Source: an uncultured Oscillospiraceae bacterium (GTDB taxonomy: Bacteria; Bacillota; Clostridia; Oscillospirales; Ruminococcaceae). From it: 29,849 nt of DNA. Numbering within the stretch: the stretch's first letter is position 1; each line of letters starts with the position of its first letter. A program made the translations under genes and the position numbers. This document shows positions 22,160 to 29,849 of this stretch, one piece after another. The notes below the pieces were generated by a model. The model was not told the origin of the DNA and ran no database searches. It saw only the letters and a list, made by a program, of their open reading frames with translations. The stretch spans positions 1-29,849 of the forward strand of contig CAJUAN010000034.1 in NCBI GenBank assembly GCA_910584715.1. The letters are read 5' to 3'.

Positions 22160-23524
22160 TTATATTCTGTTTTTCCGCGTTTTCACGGGGCCGTCGTGTA
22201 TAAGTCCGCTGAAAGCTTTCATGTAAATGATTCCCGCGGCGTCGGCAAGGAACCAGCCGACAGGTATTGATATCCAGATGCCGTACACTCCTACCGTTTC
22301 AAACCGGGACAGAAAATACGCGAGCGCGACCCGCGTCCCGAGGGAAACTACCGTAAGTATAAGCGACATTTCAGGCTTGTTTATGCCGCGGTAATAGCCG
22401 TAAAGCAAAAAAAGTATTCCTATTCCGATATAGAACGAGCCTTCTGTCACAAGATACTGAGCACCCGTCCGTATTATATCGGTCTCGCCGGCTTTCACAA
22501 AAATCATCATAAGCTCTTCCGGGAAAATAACGACTGCCGCCGAGACTGCCGCACAGAATACCGCAGATATAAGAAACGACTTTCTGACGCATTCGCGTAT
22601 CCTTCCGTACTCCCCCGCACCGTAATTTCTCGACACGAAAAGAGAAAAAGCGTTCCCGAATTCCTGAGCGGGCATATATGCGAGAGTGTCGATTTTTACC
22701 GCAACGGTAAACGCCGCCATTACCGTTGTACCGAAGCTGTTTACAAGTCCCTGTATCATAAGTATGCCGAAATTCATCACCGACTGCTGCACCGACGCGG
22801 AAAAGGACATTCTGAAGACTTCCGCCGTTTCGCCTTTTTCAAGCTTAAAATCCGAAAGTCCTATCCTCAGATTTTTTTCCTTTATAAGCGAATACGCGGC
22901 AAGACCGATCCCGGAAACAGCCTGCGCAATAAGCGTTGCATAAGCGGCGCCGCTTACGCCGAAGTCCATGCATACAACGAAAACTATGTCAAGTACAATA
23001 TTTATTACCGAAGCCGTTCCGAGAAATATCAAAGGAGTGACCGAGTCCCCGAAAGCGCGGAGCATATAAGCGTAATAATTGTACAGAAAAACAAATACTA
23101 TCCCCGAAAGGATTATTCGTACATAATCCTCGGTCACAGCCGTGATACCGGAAGGTATCTTCAGCAGACCGGTTATTCCGCGAACCGAAAAAAGGGTCAC
23201 GGTCTCAGCGGCAGCGGAGACCGCGCCGATAAGAACAAATGCGGTGACAATTGCATTTTTCCGCTTTTGGACAGCATTTTCACCGCAGTAATATGATACC
23301 AGCGCGCCGCTGCCCATGCAAAGTCCTATTATAATAGAGTATATAAACGTTGTAAGAGTATAGGTGCTTCCCACGGCGGCAAGAGCGTCCTCGCCGAGAC
23401 AGCGCCCCACAATAAGCGTGTCGGCAATGTTATACGCCTGCTGGAGAATATTGCCGGCAATCATCGGCACGGCAAAGCTGAGCAGGGTCTTCGCTATGCT
23501 TCCCGCCGTCAGATCTGTTTTCAT
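22160..23524 (-). CDS. MATE-family multidrug/cation exporter
   Basis: The 454-residue protein has about 12 hydrophobic helices and the MATE start KTLLSFAVPMIAGNILQ with QQAYNIADTLIVGRCLGEDA, the substrate-helix pattern of this family. It would export organic cations or drugs using Na or H flux. ATG at 23524 fits the family start, giving MKTDLTAGSIAKT; the open frame extends to 23623 but that part covers the promoter. The ribosome site (GGTGAT) is weak. No regulator gene is adjacent. Confidence 0.93.
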   Translation of the reverse strand: MKTDLTAGSIAKTLLSFAVPMIAGNILQQAYNIADTLIVGRCLGEDALAAVGSTYTLTTFIYSIIIGLCMGSGALVSYYCGENAVQKRKNAIVTAFVLIGAVSAAAETVTLFSVRGITGLLKIPSGITAVTEDYVRIILSGIVFVFLYNYYAYMLRAFGDSVTPLIFLGTASVINIVLDIVFVVCMDFGVSGAAYATLIAQAVSGIGLAAYSLIKEKNLRIGLSDFKLEKGETAEVFRMSFSASVQQSVMNFGILMIQGLVNSFGTTVMAAFTVAVKIDTLAYMPAQEFGNAFSLFVSRNYGAGEYGRIRECVRKSFLISAVFCAAVSAAVVIFPEELMMIFVKAGETDIIRTGAQYLVTEGSFYIGIGILFLLYGYYRGINKPEMSLILTVVSLGTRVALAYFLSRFETVGVYGIWISIPVGWFLADAAGIIYMKAFSGLIHDGPVKTRKNRI

Positions 23525-23542
23525 AATTATCACCAATTCCGT

Positions 23543-23571
23543 ATTATAGCATACGTCCCGGCAAAAGTCAA
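23543..23571 (-). promoter_or_regulatory. Sigma-A promoter of the MATE gene
   Basis: TTGACT (23566-23571), 17 bases, TATAAT (23543-23548) with a TGC extension. It is divergent from the promoter at 23617. Confidence 0.8.
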
Positions 23572-23616
23572 CAAATGCTTTCGGGTTTGGATAATGCTGA
23601 CATTTTTCAAAAGATG

Positions 23617-23645
23617 TTGACAATTTTCCGCCGAAATGGTAAAAT
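23617..23645 (+). promoter_or_regulatory. Sigma-A promoter of the LRR-dockerin gene
   Basis: TTGACA (23617-23622), 17 bases, TAAAAT (23640-23645), about 60 bases before the start codon. Confidence 0.75.
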
Positions 23646-23705
23646 GTATGTATATGTTAGTACTTATGTCCGACGCACTTTCGGCACAAAAACGGAGGAG
23701 TTCTG

Positions 23706-25640
23706 ATGAAAGCAGGAAAAAAATTATTTGGCGCGATCGGTACGGCTGCCTTTATGTGCGCCATTTTTGCGTATACGGCGGACAGTTCCGCAATAACCGC
23801 TTCGGCTGCCGTGAAAAAAGGCGTGGCGGTGAACGAAACCAATTTCCCCGACCCTGCGTTCCGTAAATATGTTTCCGATAATATTGACAAAGACAGCGAC
23901 CTGCTTCTTTCAGCGGACGAAATAAATTCGGTAAGGTCTATATCCGTAAGCGGAATGAAAATATCCGACCTTGGCGGAATCGAATATTTTACAGGACTTA
24001 CGTCGCTGATATGCATGGACAATTCTCTTACGGAGCTTGACGTTTCCTCTAACAAAGAGCTTACAGCCCTTTCGGCAAGCGGAAATATGCTGTCGGAAAT
24101 AGACCTGAGCCGAAATACAAAGCTGGAAAACCTCGATCTCGGCATGACAGCCAAGGACGGTACGACGTACGGAAACAGCCTCACCGAACTTGACCTCAGC
24201 AGGAATAAGAATCTTAAAAACCTCAGCTGTGTTTCAAACAGCCTGAAAAAGCTTGACCTGAGCGGCTGCCCAAAGCTGGAGGTAGTTAAGTGCAGCAATA
24301 ACAGCCTGACCGAAATAAATACGGTCGGCTGCGGAAATCTCAGACAGCTCGAATGCTACAGCAACAGTCTGAAAAAGCTTGATCTGAAAGGAAATCCGAA
24401 TCTTAACGGGCTTTACTGTTCGGACAATAAGCTGACCTCTCTCGACCTGCGGAGCAATACGGAGCTGAAAACCTTGTTCTGCCGGTACAACTACATAACC
24501 CGCAAAAGCAAACTCATGCTTTCCGATAAGTCCGCTTTAAACGCCTGCGATTACAACCCACAGTATTACAGCGGCTACAGATCTTATGTTACCGACGTTA
24601 ATATGCAGTATGATACAGTAATAACCAACCTGCCGACCGATGTTTTTGGTTCGGGTACAGGCATCACGGGCACTCCTTCTGAGGAAACCGTTAAAAAGGC
24701 GGGCGGCATAGAGTTTGTTTGCAAACAAAGCGAATACAGCTTCAAGGTAAGCGGAGCTCCCGGGCTTTCGGTGGATAAAAATAACCGCCTGACCGCAGAA
24801 AAGGCGGGAGAATATACATTTACTCTTACGGTTAAAAAAGGGAATGCCGACGGTACCGATTTTGTAAAAAAGCTTACCGTTTCGGCGGTAGACGAAGAAG
24901 ACCACACTAAGCATGAGTATCAATGGAAATGCGACCGCGAAAACGGCAGCGGACATTATAAGCAGTGCTTCTGCGGCGACAGGACAGCTTCCGAACCGCA
25001 CGAGTACGGAAACAGGATATATCAGATAAACGACCGCAGCGGAAAGCTTTACAACTACCGCGCCTGCAAGGTTTGCCGATACGCGGACAAGCTCGGCGAA
25101 AGCACGGTTCTGAAAAATGCGGGCACGGGTATAACGATCGCCACCCTTGACGGAACCATTGCTTCGCAGCTGAAGCTTGCGGCAGACCCGGTAAATCCCT
25201 CCGAAATAAAAACGAATGGTGCGGTAAGCGCCTACGATATTTATTTAACGGACGGCTCTTCAAGGGTAAAGCCCGGCTGCAAATTCAATGTGACAATTCC
25301 TCTCCCAAAAGGAGTTGACGGAACAAAAGCCGAAGTATTCAGAAAAAAATCCGACGGGAGCCTCCGCGATATGAATGCGGACTATGACTCCGGAGACAGT
25401 TTGATTAGCTTTACAGCAAGCGTTTCCGGCGTATACGTTATCACGTCCGGCACAAAAGAGACTGCATCCGGAGATAAGGACACCGAACAAAAATTTGACG
25501 TAAACGACCTTATAGTTCTGAGAGAGGCTCTCTCGGAGGGTGAAACGGATATCCGCGATGGTCTGACCGATATGAACGGCGACGGAAAAATTGACAACAA
25601 GGATCTTATACTTTTAAAGAACAGCCTTTCAAATTCCTGA
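23706..25640 (+). CDS. Secreted leucine-rich-repeat protein with C-terminal dockerin
   Basis: The 644-residue exoprotein has a signal peptide (about 1-35). Next come an N-terminal cap, then seven or eight bacterial leucine-rich repeats (about 85-265; unit L..L.C..N.LT.LDLS.N..L), and an Ig-like segment around 300-385. A Cys/His cluster follows (HTKHEYQWKCDREN to HYKQCFCGDR), then a strand-rich domain, and a dockerin at about 589-644. The second dockerin loop is canonical (DMNGDGKIDNKD); the first, DKDTEQKFDVND, keeps acidic residues at positions 1, 3, 5, 9 and 12 but lacks Gly6. Dockerins bind cohesins on a scaffold. No glycosidase domain is present, so binding or adhesion is likely. GGAGGAG precedes the ATG. 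Confidence 0.88.
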   Translation: MKAGKKLFGAIGTAAFMCAIFAYTADSSAITASAAVKKGVAVNETNFPDPAFRKYVSDNIDKDSDLLLSADEINSVRSISVSGMKISDLGGIEYFTGLTSLICMDNSLTELDVSSNKELTALSASGNMLSEIDLSRNTKLENLDLGMTAKDGTTYGNSLTELDLSRNKNLKNLSCVSNSLKKLDLSGCPKLEVVKCSNNSLTEINTVGCGNLRQLECYSNSLKKLDLKGNPNLNGLYCSDNKLTSLDLRSNTELKTLFCRYNYITRKSKLMLSDKSALNACDYNPQYYSGYRSYVTDVNMQYDTVITNLPTDVFGSGTGITGTPSEETVKKAGGIEFVCKQSEYSFKVSGAPGLSVDKNNRLTAEKAGEYTFTLTVKKGNADGTDFVKKLTVSAVDEEDHTKHEYQWKCDRENGSGHYKQCFCGDRTASEPHEYGNRIYQINDRSGKLYNYRACKVCRYADKLGESTVLKNAGTGITIATLDGTIASQLKLAADPVNPSEIKTNGAVSAYDIYLTDGSSRVKPGCKFNVTIPLPKGVDGTKAEVFRKKSDGSLRDMNADYDSGDSLISFTASVSGVYVITSGTKETASGDKDTEQKFDVNDLIVLREALSEGETDIRDGLTDMNGDGKIDNKDLILLKNSLSNS

Positions 25641-25678
25641 CAATATAAAAAATTTCTTATGAACTGGAGCTTGTGAGT

Positions 25679-28126
25679 ATGAACAAACAACCGATAGCAT
25701 GGCTGCTTGCGGCGTCTATGAGCGTTATGCAGACAGCTCCCGCAGTTACGGTAATTGCCAGCGCTGCGGAACAGTCCGCTGAGACTCTTGTTTCAGCGGG
25801 AAACGCAAACGGCAGACAGGGCGATACCGTAAAGATAGGCATTTCCCTGAAAGACAACCGGGGTCTCAATGCAATGGCGGTATGGGTAAAGTACGACGCG
25901 AATGCGCTTGAGCTTGTGAACGTTTCCGACAGCGGAAAGTTCGGCGCGGATTCCTTCGATCCGCCCGCGTCCCTTTCGAAAAGTCCTGTAAGGCTCGGCT
26001 GGACAAGCAGCGGTAAAACCAATACAGGCGACGGAACTATCGCAGTGCTTGAATTCAGGATAAAGGATACCGCTCCAAACGGCAGCTACGATATTGAGTT
26101 GTCCACAAAGGACGGCGAGAACTTCACCGCGGACTTTGCTGCCAAAGACCCGTTCACCGATGTGGAGCTCGCCTTTGACAGCGGAAGGATCACAGTTTCG
26201 GACGGAACGGAAAGCGTTCAGACTTCTTCGGAGACTGCCGCCGCCCCGATAGTTTCAAAGGTATCTGTTTCGGGATTTACTGTAAAGCTTCCAAGCGGAT
26301 ACGAGTATACATACTCCGAAACAAAAACCGACGATCTCAAGGGTCTTAAATGGTACAGGAACAAAACCGCAAGAGATCTGAAACCGAATACGGCTTACTA
26401 CGTTTACCAGAGAGAAATCGGTACTAAAAATGTTTCCGAACCAACCGAGATCACAACGTCCAGGTACAGCATAGAGGACGCGATAGAAAGCGTTTCTATC
26501 GGCACTGGCTGTGCGGAGGGTACGGTACTGAAGCCCGAAATAACTTACAGAGACGGGTTTAACGCAGATATCGCGGGAGAGCTTACATACTGCTGGAGCG
26601 CAAAGGACTGGGCGGAGCCTTCCGTTTCTATGGCTGACAGCTACACCGTCACAGCCGATGATATTGCTAACGGCAGGGAAATGAGCGTTACGATCGCCGC
26701 GCAGAACTGCAAGGGACTCATAAAGTCCAATTCTGTTAAAGCCGGCAGGACGGATTATTCGGGAGAGGTAAAATCCCCGAAAATAAAGAAAATTACTTCC
26801 GACGGCTTTGTTATTGCGTCTGAAGCGGGATACGAGTATGTTGTTTCCGATAACGGAAAAATTCCCGAAAACGCCGAATGGACAAGCCTTGACGGCGGCG
26901 CGCCTATAACGGGAAAAGAAGCGGGCAGAACATATTACGTTATTTCAAGAGTCAAGGCAACGGATACGGTAAACGCTTCCGAGCCGTCAGCTCCGGTAAG
27001 CGTGAGAATACCCGGAAACGACGCTTCTCTTCTCAAGCTTACGGTTTCATACGGAAAACTCTCGCCCGGATTCAGCCCCGAAATAACCGACTATACCGTT
27101 ACCGTTCCATACGGAAAAAGTATCCCCCGCATAAAAACTGCCGCGGCATCGGGACGCTCCGTTTCTGAAATTGAACAGGCAGCAGGATTTGCCGAGGGCA
27201 AAAACAAGTCGGTGATAAAGGTCACAGCGGAAAACGGCGAGGATACAAGACTGTACACCATAACGTTTATCAGACAGGAGGAGCCCTCCGATACTGCTGA
27301 ACCACCGTATGAAGACATTCAGCAGACCGAAACGGGGGAAACGAACGGTCAAACGGAAACAGCTCCCGAAATTCCCCCAATAGCTTCAAACGGAAGTACC
27401 GAGCCGTACATTTCGGGATATCCCGAAAAATCGGGCTGGAATGCCGTATACTCCGAGCTTCTTGGAGCGGCAGACGGCGGAACGGTAACGGTCAGAATGA
27501 ACGATACCACCGAACTGCCCAAGGAAATAGCTGCCTGTATGCAGAACAAAAACGTTAACCTTGTTCTGAAAATGGAAAACGGCGTGTCCTGGACAATAAA
27601 CGGCATGGACATTGAAAAGCCCCAAGCCGTTGATATGGAGGTCTCCACTGCCCCGAGGAAAAGCCTTGCCGACCTCGCCGACAGTATCGGCAGCGAAAGA
27701 AAAGCCGTTCCGATAAAGCTTTACCAAAACGGAGACCCAGGCTTATCCGCCGACCTGACCGTAAATCTTAACGACAGGTACAACGGATACTGCGCTTCGC
27801 TTTACAGCCGGAACAGAAAAACAGGAGATGCGGAATATGTTTCAAGCAGTACGGCTGAAAACGGAAAAGCTAAGATCAGCTTTTCAAAGTATTCGGACTC
27901 ATCAGAGTACGCGGTAATTTTCACCGCTGAACCGGTGACCGAGGATATATCTTCAAACGCAGGAGTATTTGATCTTTCCGCGCCTATTGACGCCGGAACG
28001 CCTTCTGCTGACGGAATGAGGTTCCCGCAGCCATACTGTCCGGCTACGTTAAGGCGTCCGGGCAAAAAACGCAGGTACCGCATTATCCGCAAAAGACGGC
28101 TTGACGATATGGTATTTGTTTTCTGA
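25679..28126 (+). CDS. Cohesin-like surface protein with Ig and cadherin-like domains
   Basis: The 815-residue protein starts with a signal peptide. A cohesin-type domain (about 33-170) follows, with GRQGDTVKIGISLKDNRGLN, VKYDANALELVNVSDSGKF and GDGTIAVLEFRIKD. Two related Ig/FnIII-like units (GYEYTYSE..., GYEYVVSD...) alternate with another beta domain. A cadherin-like beta-sandwich (about 440-515; LLKLTVSYGKLSPGFSPEITD) comes next, then an acidic, Thr/Glu-rich linker and a last beta region. The C-terminus, KKRRYRIIRKRRLDDMVFVF, is strongly basic but has no membrane helix before it, which is odd. ATG at 25679 is chosen over GTG at 25673 because GGAG is 9 bases ahead. It starts 38 bases after the dockerin gene, so they likely form one transcript and may bind each other. 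Confidence 0.82.
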   Translation: MNKQPIAWLLAASMSVMQTAPAVTVIASAAEQSAETLVSAGNANGRQGDTVKIGISLKDNRGLNAMAVWVKYDANALELVNVSDSGKFGADSFDPPASLSKSPVRLGWTSSGKTNTGDGTIAVLEFRIKDTAPNGSYDIELSTKDGENFTADFAAKDPFTDVELAFDSGRITVSDGTESVQTSSETAAAPIVSKVSVSGFTVKLPSGYEYTYSETKTDDLKGLKWYRNKTARDLKPNTAYYVYQREIGTKNVSEPTEITTSRYSIEDAIESVSIGTGCAEGTVLKPEITYRDGFNADIAGELTYCWSAKDWAEPSVSMADSYTVTADDIANGREMSVTIAAQNCKGLIKSNSVKAGRTDYSGEVKSPKIKKITSDGFVIASEAGYEYVVSDNGKIPENAEWTSLDGGAPITGKEAGRTYYVISRVKATDTVNASEPSAPVSVRIPGNDASLLKLTVSYGKLSPGFSPEITDYTVTVPYGKSIPRIKTAAASGRSVSEIEQAAGFAEGKNKSVIKVTAENGEDTRLYTITFIRQEEPSDTAEPPYEDIQQTETGETNGQTETAPEIPPIASNGSTEPYISGYPEKSGWNAVYSELLGAADGGTVTVRMNDTTELPKEIAACMQNKNVNLVLKMENGVSWTINGMDIEKPQAVDMEVSTAPRKSLADLADSIGSERKAVPIKLYQNGDPGLSADLTVNLNDRYNGYCASLYSRNRKTGDAEYVSSSTAENGKAKISFSKYSDSSEYAVIFTAEPVTEDISSNAGVFDLSAPIDAGTPSADGMRFPQPYCPATLRRPGKKRRYRIIRKRRLDDMVFVF

Positions 28127-28138
28127 TAGAAGAAAAAA

Positions 28139-28172
28139 GCGTCCGCACCTTTCAAAATGTGCGGACGTTTTC
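28139..28172 (+). terminator. Terminator of the dockerin-cohesin operon
   Basis: GCGTCCGCAC and GTGCGGACGT pair over a 10-base loop, followed by TTTTCG. It lies 12 bases after the stop codon. Confidence 0.75.
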
Positions 28173-28197
28173 GTGCAATTTGGGTATAGAAGCTTTC

Positions 28198-28241
28198 TGC
28201 CGTCTCGCAAACAAAAATATGCCGTCTCGCAAACAAAAATA
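28198..28241. repeat. Tandem 22-base repeat copied from a terminator arm
   Basis: Two exact 22-base copies (28198-28219, 28220-28241) of TGCCGTCTCGCAAACAAAAA plus TA, with a partial third TGCCGTC from 28242. On the minus strand each unit contains GACGGCA-TATTTTTGTTT, the 3' arm and T-run of the next terminator. Confidence 0.9.
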
Positions 28242-28268
28242 TGCCGTCATCGCTGCAGACGACGGCAT
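28231..28268 (-). terminator. Terminator of the carboxynorspermidine dehydrogenase gene
   Basis: On the minus strand ATGCCGTC (28261-28268) pairs with GACGGCAT (28241-28248), followed by ATTTTTGTTT. It lies 32 bases after the stop codon. Two more GACGGCA copies downstream could pair with the same 5' arm. Confidence 0.75.
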
Positions 28269-28300
28269 GGGTAAAGGCTCAGCCTTTTTATGCTGCAGTA

Positions 28301-29503
28301 TCATTCAACAAGCTTGGGATCAAAGCTTTCTTTCCAGGGAAGTCCCCACTTGCCCAAAGCCTCCATAAACGGATCGGGATCGAACTCTTCGATGTTCCAT
28401 ACGCCAGCTTTTTTCCATTTTCCCGTGAGTATCATCATTGCGCCTATCATTGCAGGTACGCCTGTGGTGTAGGATATCGCCTGTGAACCCACTTCCTTAT
28501 AGCACTCCTCATGGTCGCAGACGTTGTAAACATAGTACTTTACAGGTTTGCCGTCTTTAAAGCCCTGCATTATGCAGCCGATGTTGGTCTTTCCCTTGGT
28601 TCTGGGACCCAGCGATGCAGGGTCGGGAAGAACCGCTTTTAGGAACTGGAGAGGAACTATTTCCCTGCCCTCGTACATAATTGGTTTTATGGAGGTCATG
28701 CCTACGTTTTCAAGACATTTCAGGTGCGTAAGATAGCTCTGTCCGAAAGTCATAAAGAAGCGTATGCGCTTGATGCCTTTTATATTAAGAGCAAGGGATT
28801 CAAGCTCTTCATGGTGGAGCAGGTACATATCCTTTTCGCCTATCTCCGGGAAATCGTAGACCCGCTTTATCTCCATAGGTTCGGTCTCAACCCATTTGCC
28901 GTCCTCGATATAGCTGCCCTTTGCGGAAACCTCGCGGATATTTATTTCGGGATTGAAGTTTGTTGCAAAAGGATAGCCGTGGTCTCCCGCATTGCAGTCA
29001 AGAATGTCTATATAGTTTATCTCGTCAAAGTAATGTTTTTGGGCGTAGGCGCAGAATACTCCCGTAACGCCCGGGTCGAAGCCGCTGCCCAGTAGAGCGG
29101 TGAGTCCCGCCTTTTCAAATTTTTCCCGGTATGCCCACTGCCATTTGTACTCAAACTTAGCTGTGTCCTCCGGCTCATAGTTTGCGGTATCCATATAGTG
29201 TACTCCGCATTCAAGGCAAGCGTCCATTATTGTAAGATCCTGATATGGCAGAGCTACGTTTATGCATATTTCTGGCTTATAGTCCCTCATAAGAGCGGTA
29301 AGCTCGCTTACGCTGTCGGCGTCTACCTTTGCGGTTGATATTTTTGTTTTGGTTGTCGGACGGAGCTTTTCCATTAAAGCGTCGCATTTGGACTTTGTGC
29401 GTGACGCTATCATAATTTCCTCAAAGACCTCGGAGTTCTGACAGCACTTGTGAATGACTACGGAAGCTACTCCGCCGCAGCCGATGATCAATGCTCTTCC
29501 CAT
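28301..29503 (-). CDS. Carboxynorspermidine/carboxyspermidine dehydrogenase (saccharopine dehydrogenase family)
   Basis: The 400-residue cytosolic enzyme has the Rossmann nucleotide motif GRALIIGCGGVASVV at the start and the saccharopine-dehydrogenase-family segments NVALPYQDLTIMDACLECGV, DTANYEPED and LLGSGFDPGVTGVF. Length and motifs fit carboxynorspermidine synthase/dehydrogenase, which joins aspartate semialdehyde and putrescine (or diaminopropane) with NADPH; NspC then decarboxylates the product to (nor)spermidine. Such bacteria use this route instead of SpeE. ATG at 29503 follows AAAGGGA; an open frame to 29545 has no ribosome site. nspC is not in the window. Confidence 0.9.
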   Translation of the reverse strand: MGRALIIGCGGVASVVIHKCCQNSEVFEEIMIASRTKSKCDALMEKLRPTTKTKISTAKVDADSVSELTALMRDYKPEICINVALPYQDLTIMDACLECGVHYMDTANYEPEDTAKFEYKWQWAYREKFEKAGLTALLGSGFDPGVTGVFCAYAQKHYFDEINYIDILDCNAGDHGYPFATNFNPEINIREVSAKGSYIEDGKWVETEPMEIKRVYDFPEIGEKDMYLLHHEELESLALNIKGIKRIRFFMTFGQSYLTHLKCLENVGMTSIKPIMYEGREIVPLQFLKAVLPDPASLGPRTKGKTNIGCIMQGFKDGKPVKYYVYNVCDHEECYKEVGSQAISYTTGVPAMIGAMMILTGKWKKAGVWNIEEFDPDPFMEALGKWGLPWKESFDPKLVE

Positions 29504-29654
29504 TTGAACTATCCCTTTCTCGCTGAAAAGTTGAACCTGCATCAATTCTGCATGGAAAATCTACAAAATCTGAGCCAATATTCGTCATATAAGAATTTTA
29601 GCCATATATCTTGTTTGCATTTTCAAAACGGAATGATCGTGTGTCCACGGTATC

Positions 29655-29683
29655 AGTATAGCATATTTTTCCTCAGATTGCAA
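29655..29683 (-). promoter_or_regulatory. Promoter of the carboxynorspermidine dehydrogenase gene
   Basis: TTGCAA (29678-29683), 17 bases, TATACT (29655-29660) with an extended TGC. It leaves an untranslated leader of about 145 bases, in which I recognise no known riboswitch. Confidence 0.65.
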
Positions 29684-29777
29684 CAGGTTATTGCGGCAGT
29701 TCACGGAAATTAAATTTTGCCGCTGTAAATTTATGTTTATCGAACAAACGTTATTACCCTGCCAAAGATTAGCTGGT

Positions 29778-29843
29778 CGAGCTGAGCCCAGCTCGCGGGG
29801 GTCAAGGGGGCAGAGCCCCATTGTCGCGCTTCGCAAAGCGCGA
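29778..29843. repeat. GC-rich cluster of three hairpins, probable dispersed repeat, cut by the window end
   Basis: Three hairpins in a row: CGAGCTG/CAGCTCG (29778-29795), GGGGC/GCCCC (29807-29819) and TCGCGCTT/AAGCGCGA (29824-29843). The region 29684-29849 has no convincing gene. Similar hairpin strings are often dispersed repeats or miniature mobile elements in Clostridia; the rest of this one would lie beyond the window. Confidence 0.5.
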
Positions 29844-29849
29844 AACTCC

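Noticed and set aside
28198..28241. CRISPR-like repeat
   Set aside because: There are only two adjacent 22-base copies without spacers; they are explained as duplicated terminator arms.

Overview
The window looks like a chromosomal segment of a Gram-positive member of the Clostridia, most like a fibre-degrading Ruminococcus (Oscillospiraceae). The evidence is AGGAGG-type ribosome binding sites and TTGACA/TATAAT promoters, a tRNA-dependent T-box leader, a dockerin protein next to a cohesin-like protein, a CE2-type acetyl esterase, an IreB homologue and a PdaA-type deacetylase. The species is inferred, not proven. I found no rRNA, tRNA, CRISPR array, prophage or insertion sequence.

Left part (1-4200), mostly minus strand. 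A substrate-binding lipoprotein of the TrpX type sits behind a long T-box leader whose specifier codon reads UGG (tryptophan). Next comes a minus-strand cluster read from about 4200 down to 1571: metallophosphoesterase, chloramphenicol-phosphotransferase-like kinase, NudB-like NUDIX hydrolase, a DUF3592-like membrane protein and a DUF1294 membrane protein. A 13-codon relic of a second metallophosphoesterase C-terminus overlaps the NUDIX start codon.

Middle-left (4200-12740). A gene of unknown function has a perfect sigma-D (flagellar-type) promoter. It is followed by a NifX/NifB-like protein with a metal-binding tail and a secreted CE2 acetyl esterase. That esterase converges on a secreted alpha/beta hydrolase. 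The minus-strand glycolytic cluster tpiA - small membrane protein - gpmI leads into the hydrolase. lepA is transcribed divergently from tpiA.

Middle-right (12740-20520). This part holds an unknown lipoprotein, a DtxR-family regulator behind a CAP-domain exoprotein, a DUF3783/ArsC-like overlapping pair, a HAAS-PadR operon with a large inverted repeat over its promoter, a second unknown gene with a perfect sigma-D promoter, a PdaA-like deacetylase, and ireB.

Right part (20520-29849). Here are an unknown lipoprotein, a cell-wall-repeat exoprotein, a MATE transporter, a leucine-rich-repeat dockerin protein followed 38 bases later by a cohesin-like surface protein, and a carboxynorspermidine dehydrogenase of the spermidine pathway. 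The window ends in GC-rich hairpins that look like a dispersed repeat.

The least expected signals are four. Two sigma-D promoters drive unrelated unknown genes with no flagellar gene in sight. Three palindromes of one repeat family each sit 2-6 bases after a stop codon in the same orientation. A gene-end relic sits upstream of the NUDIX gene. A cohesin protein has a very basic tail but no membrane segment before it.
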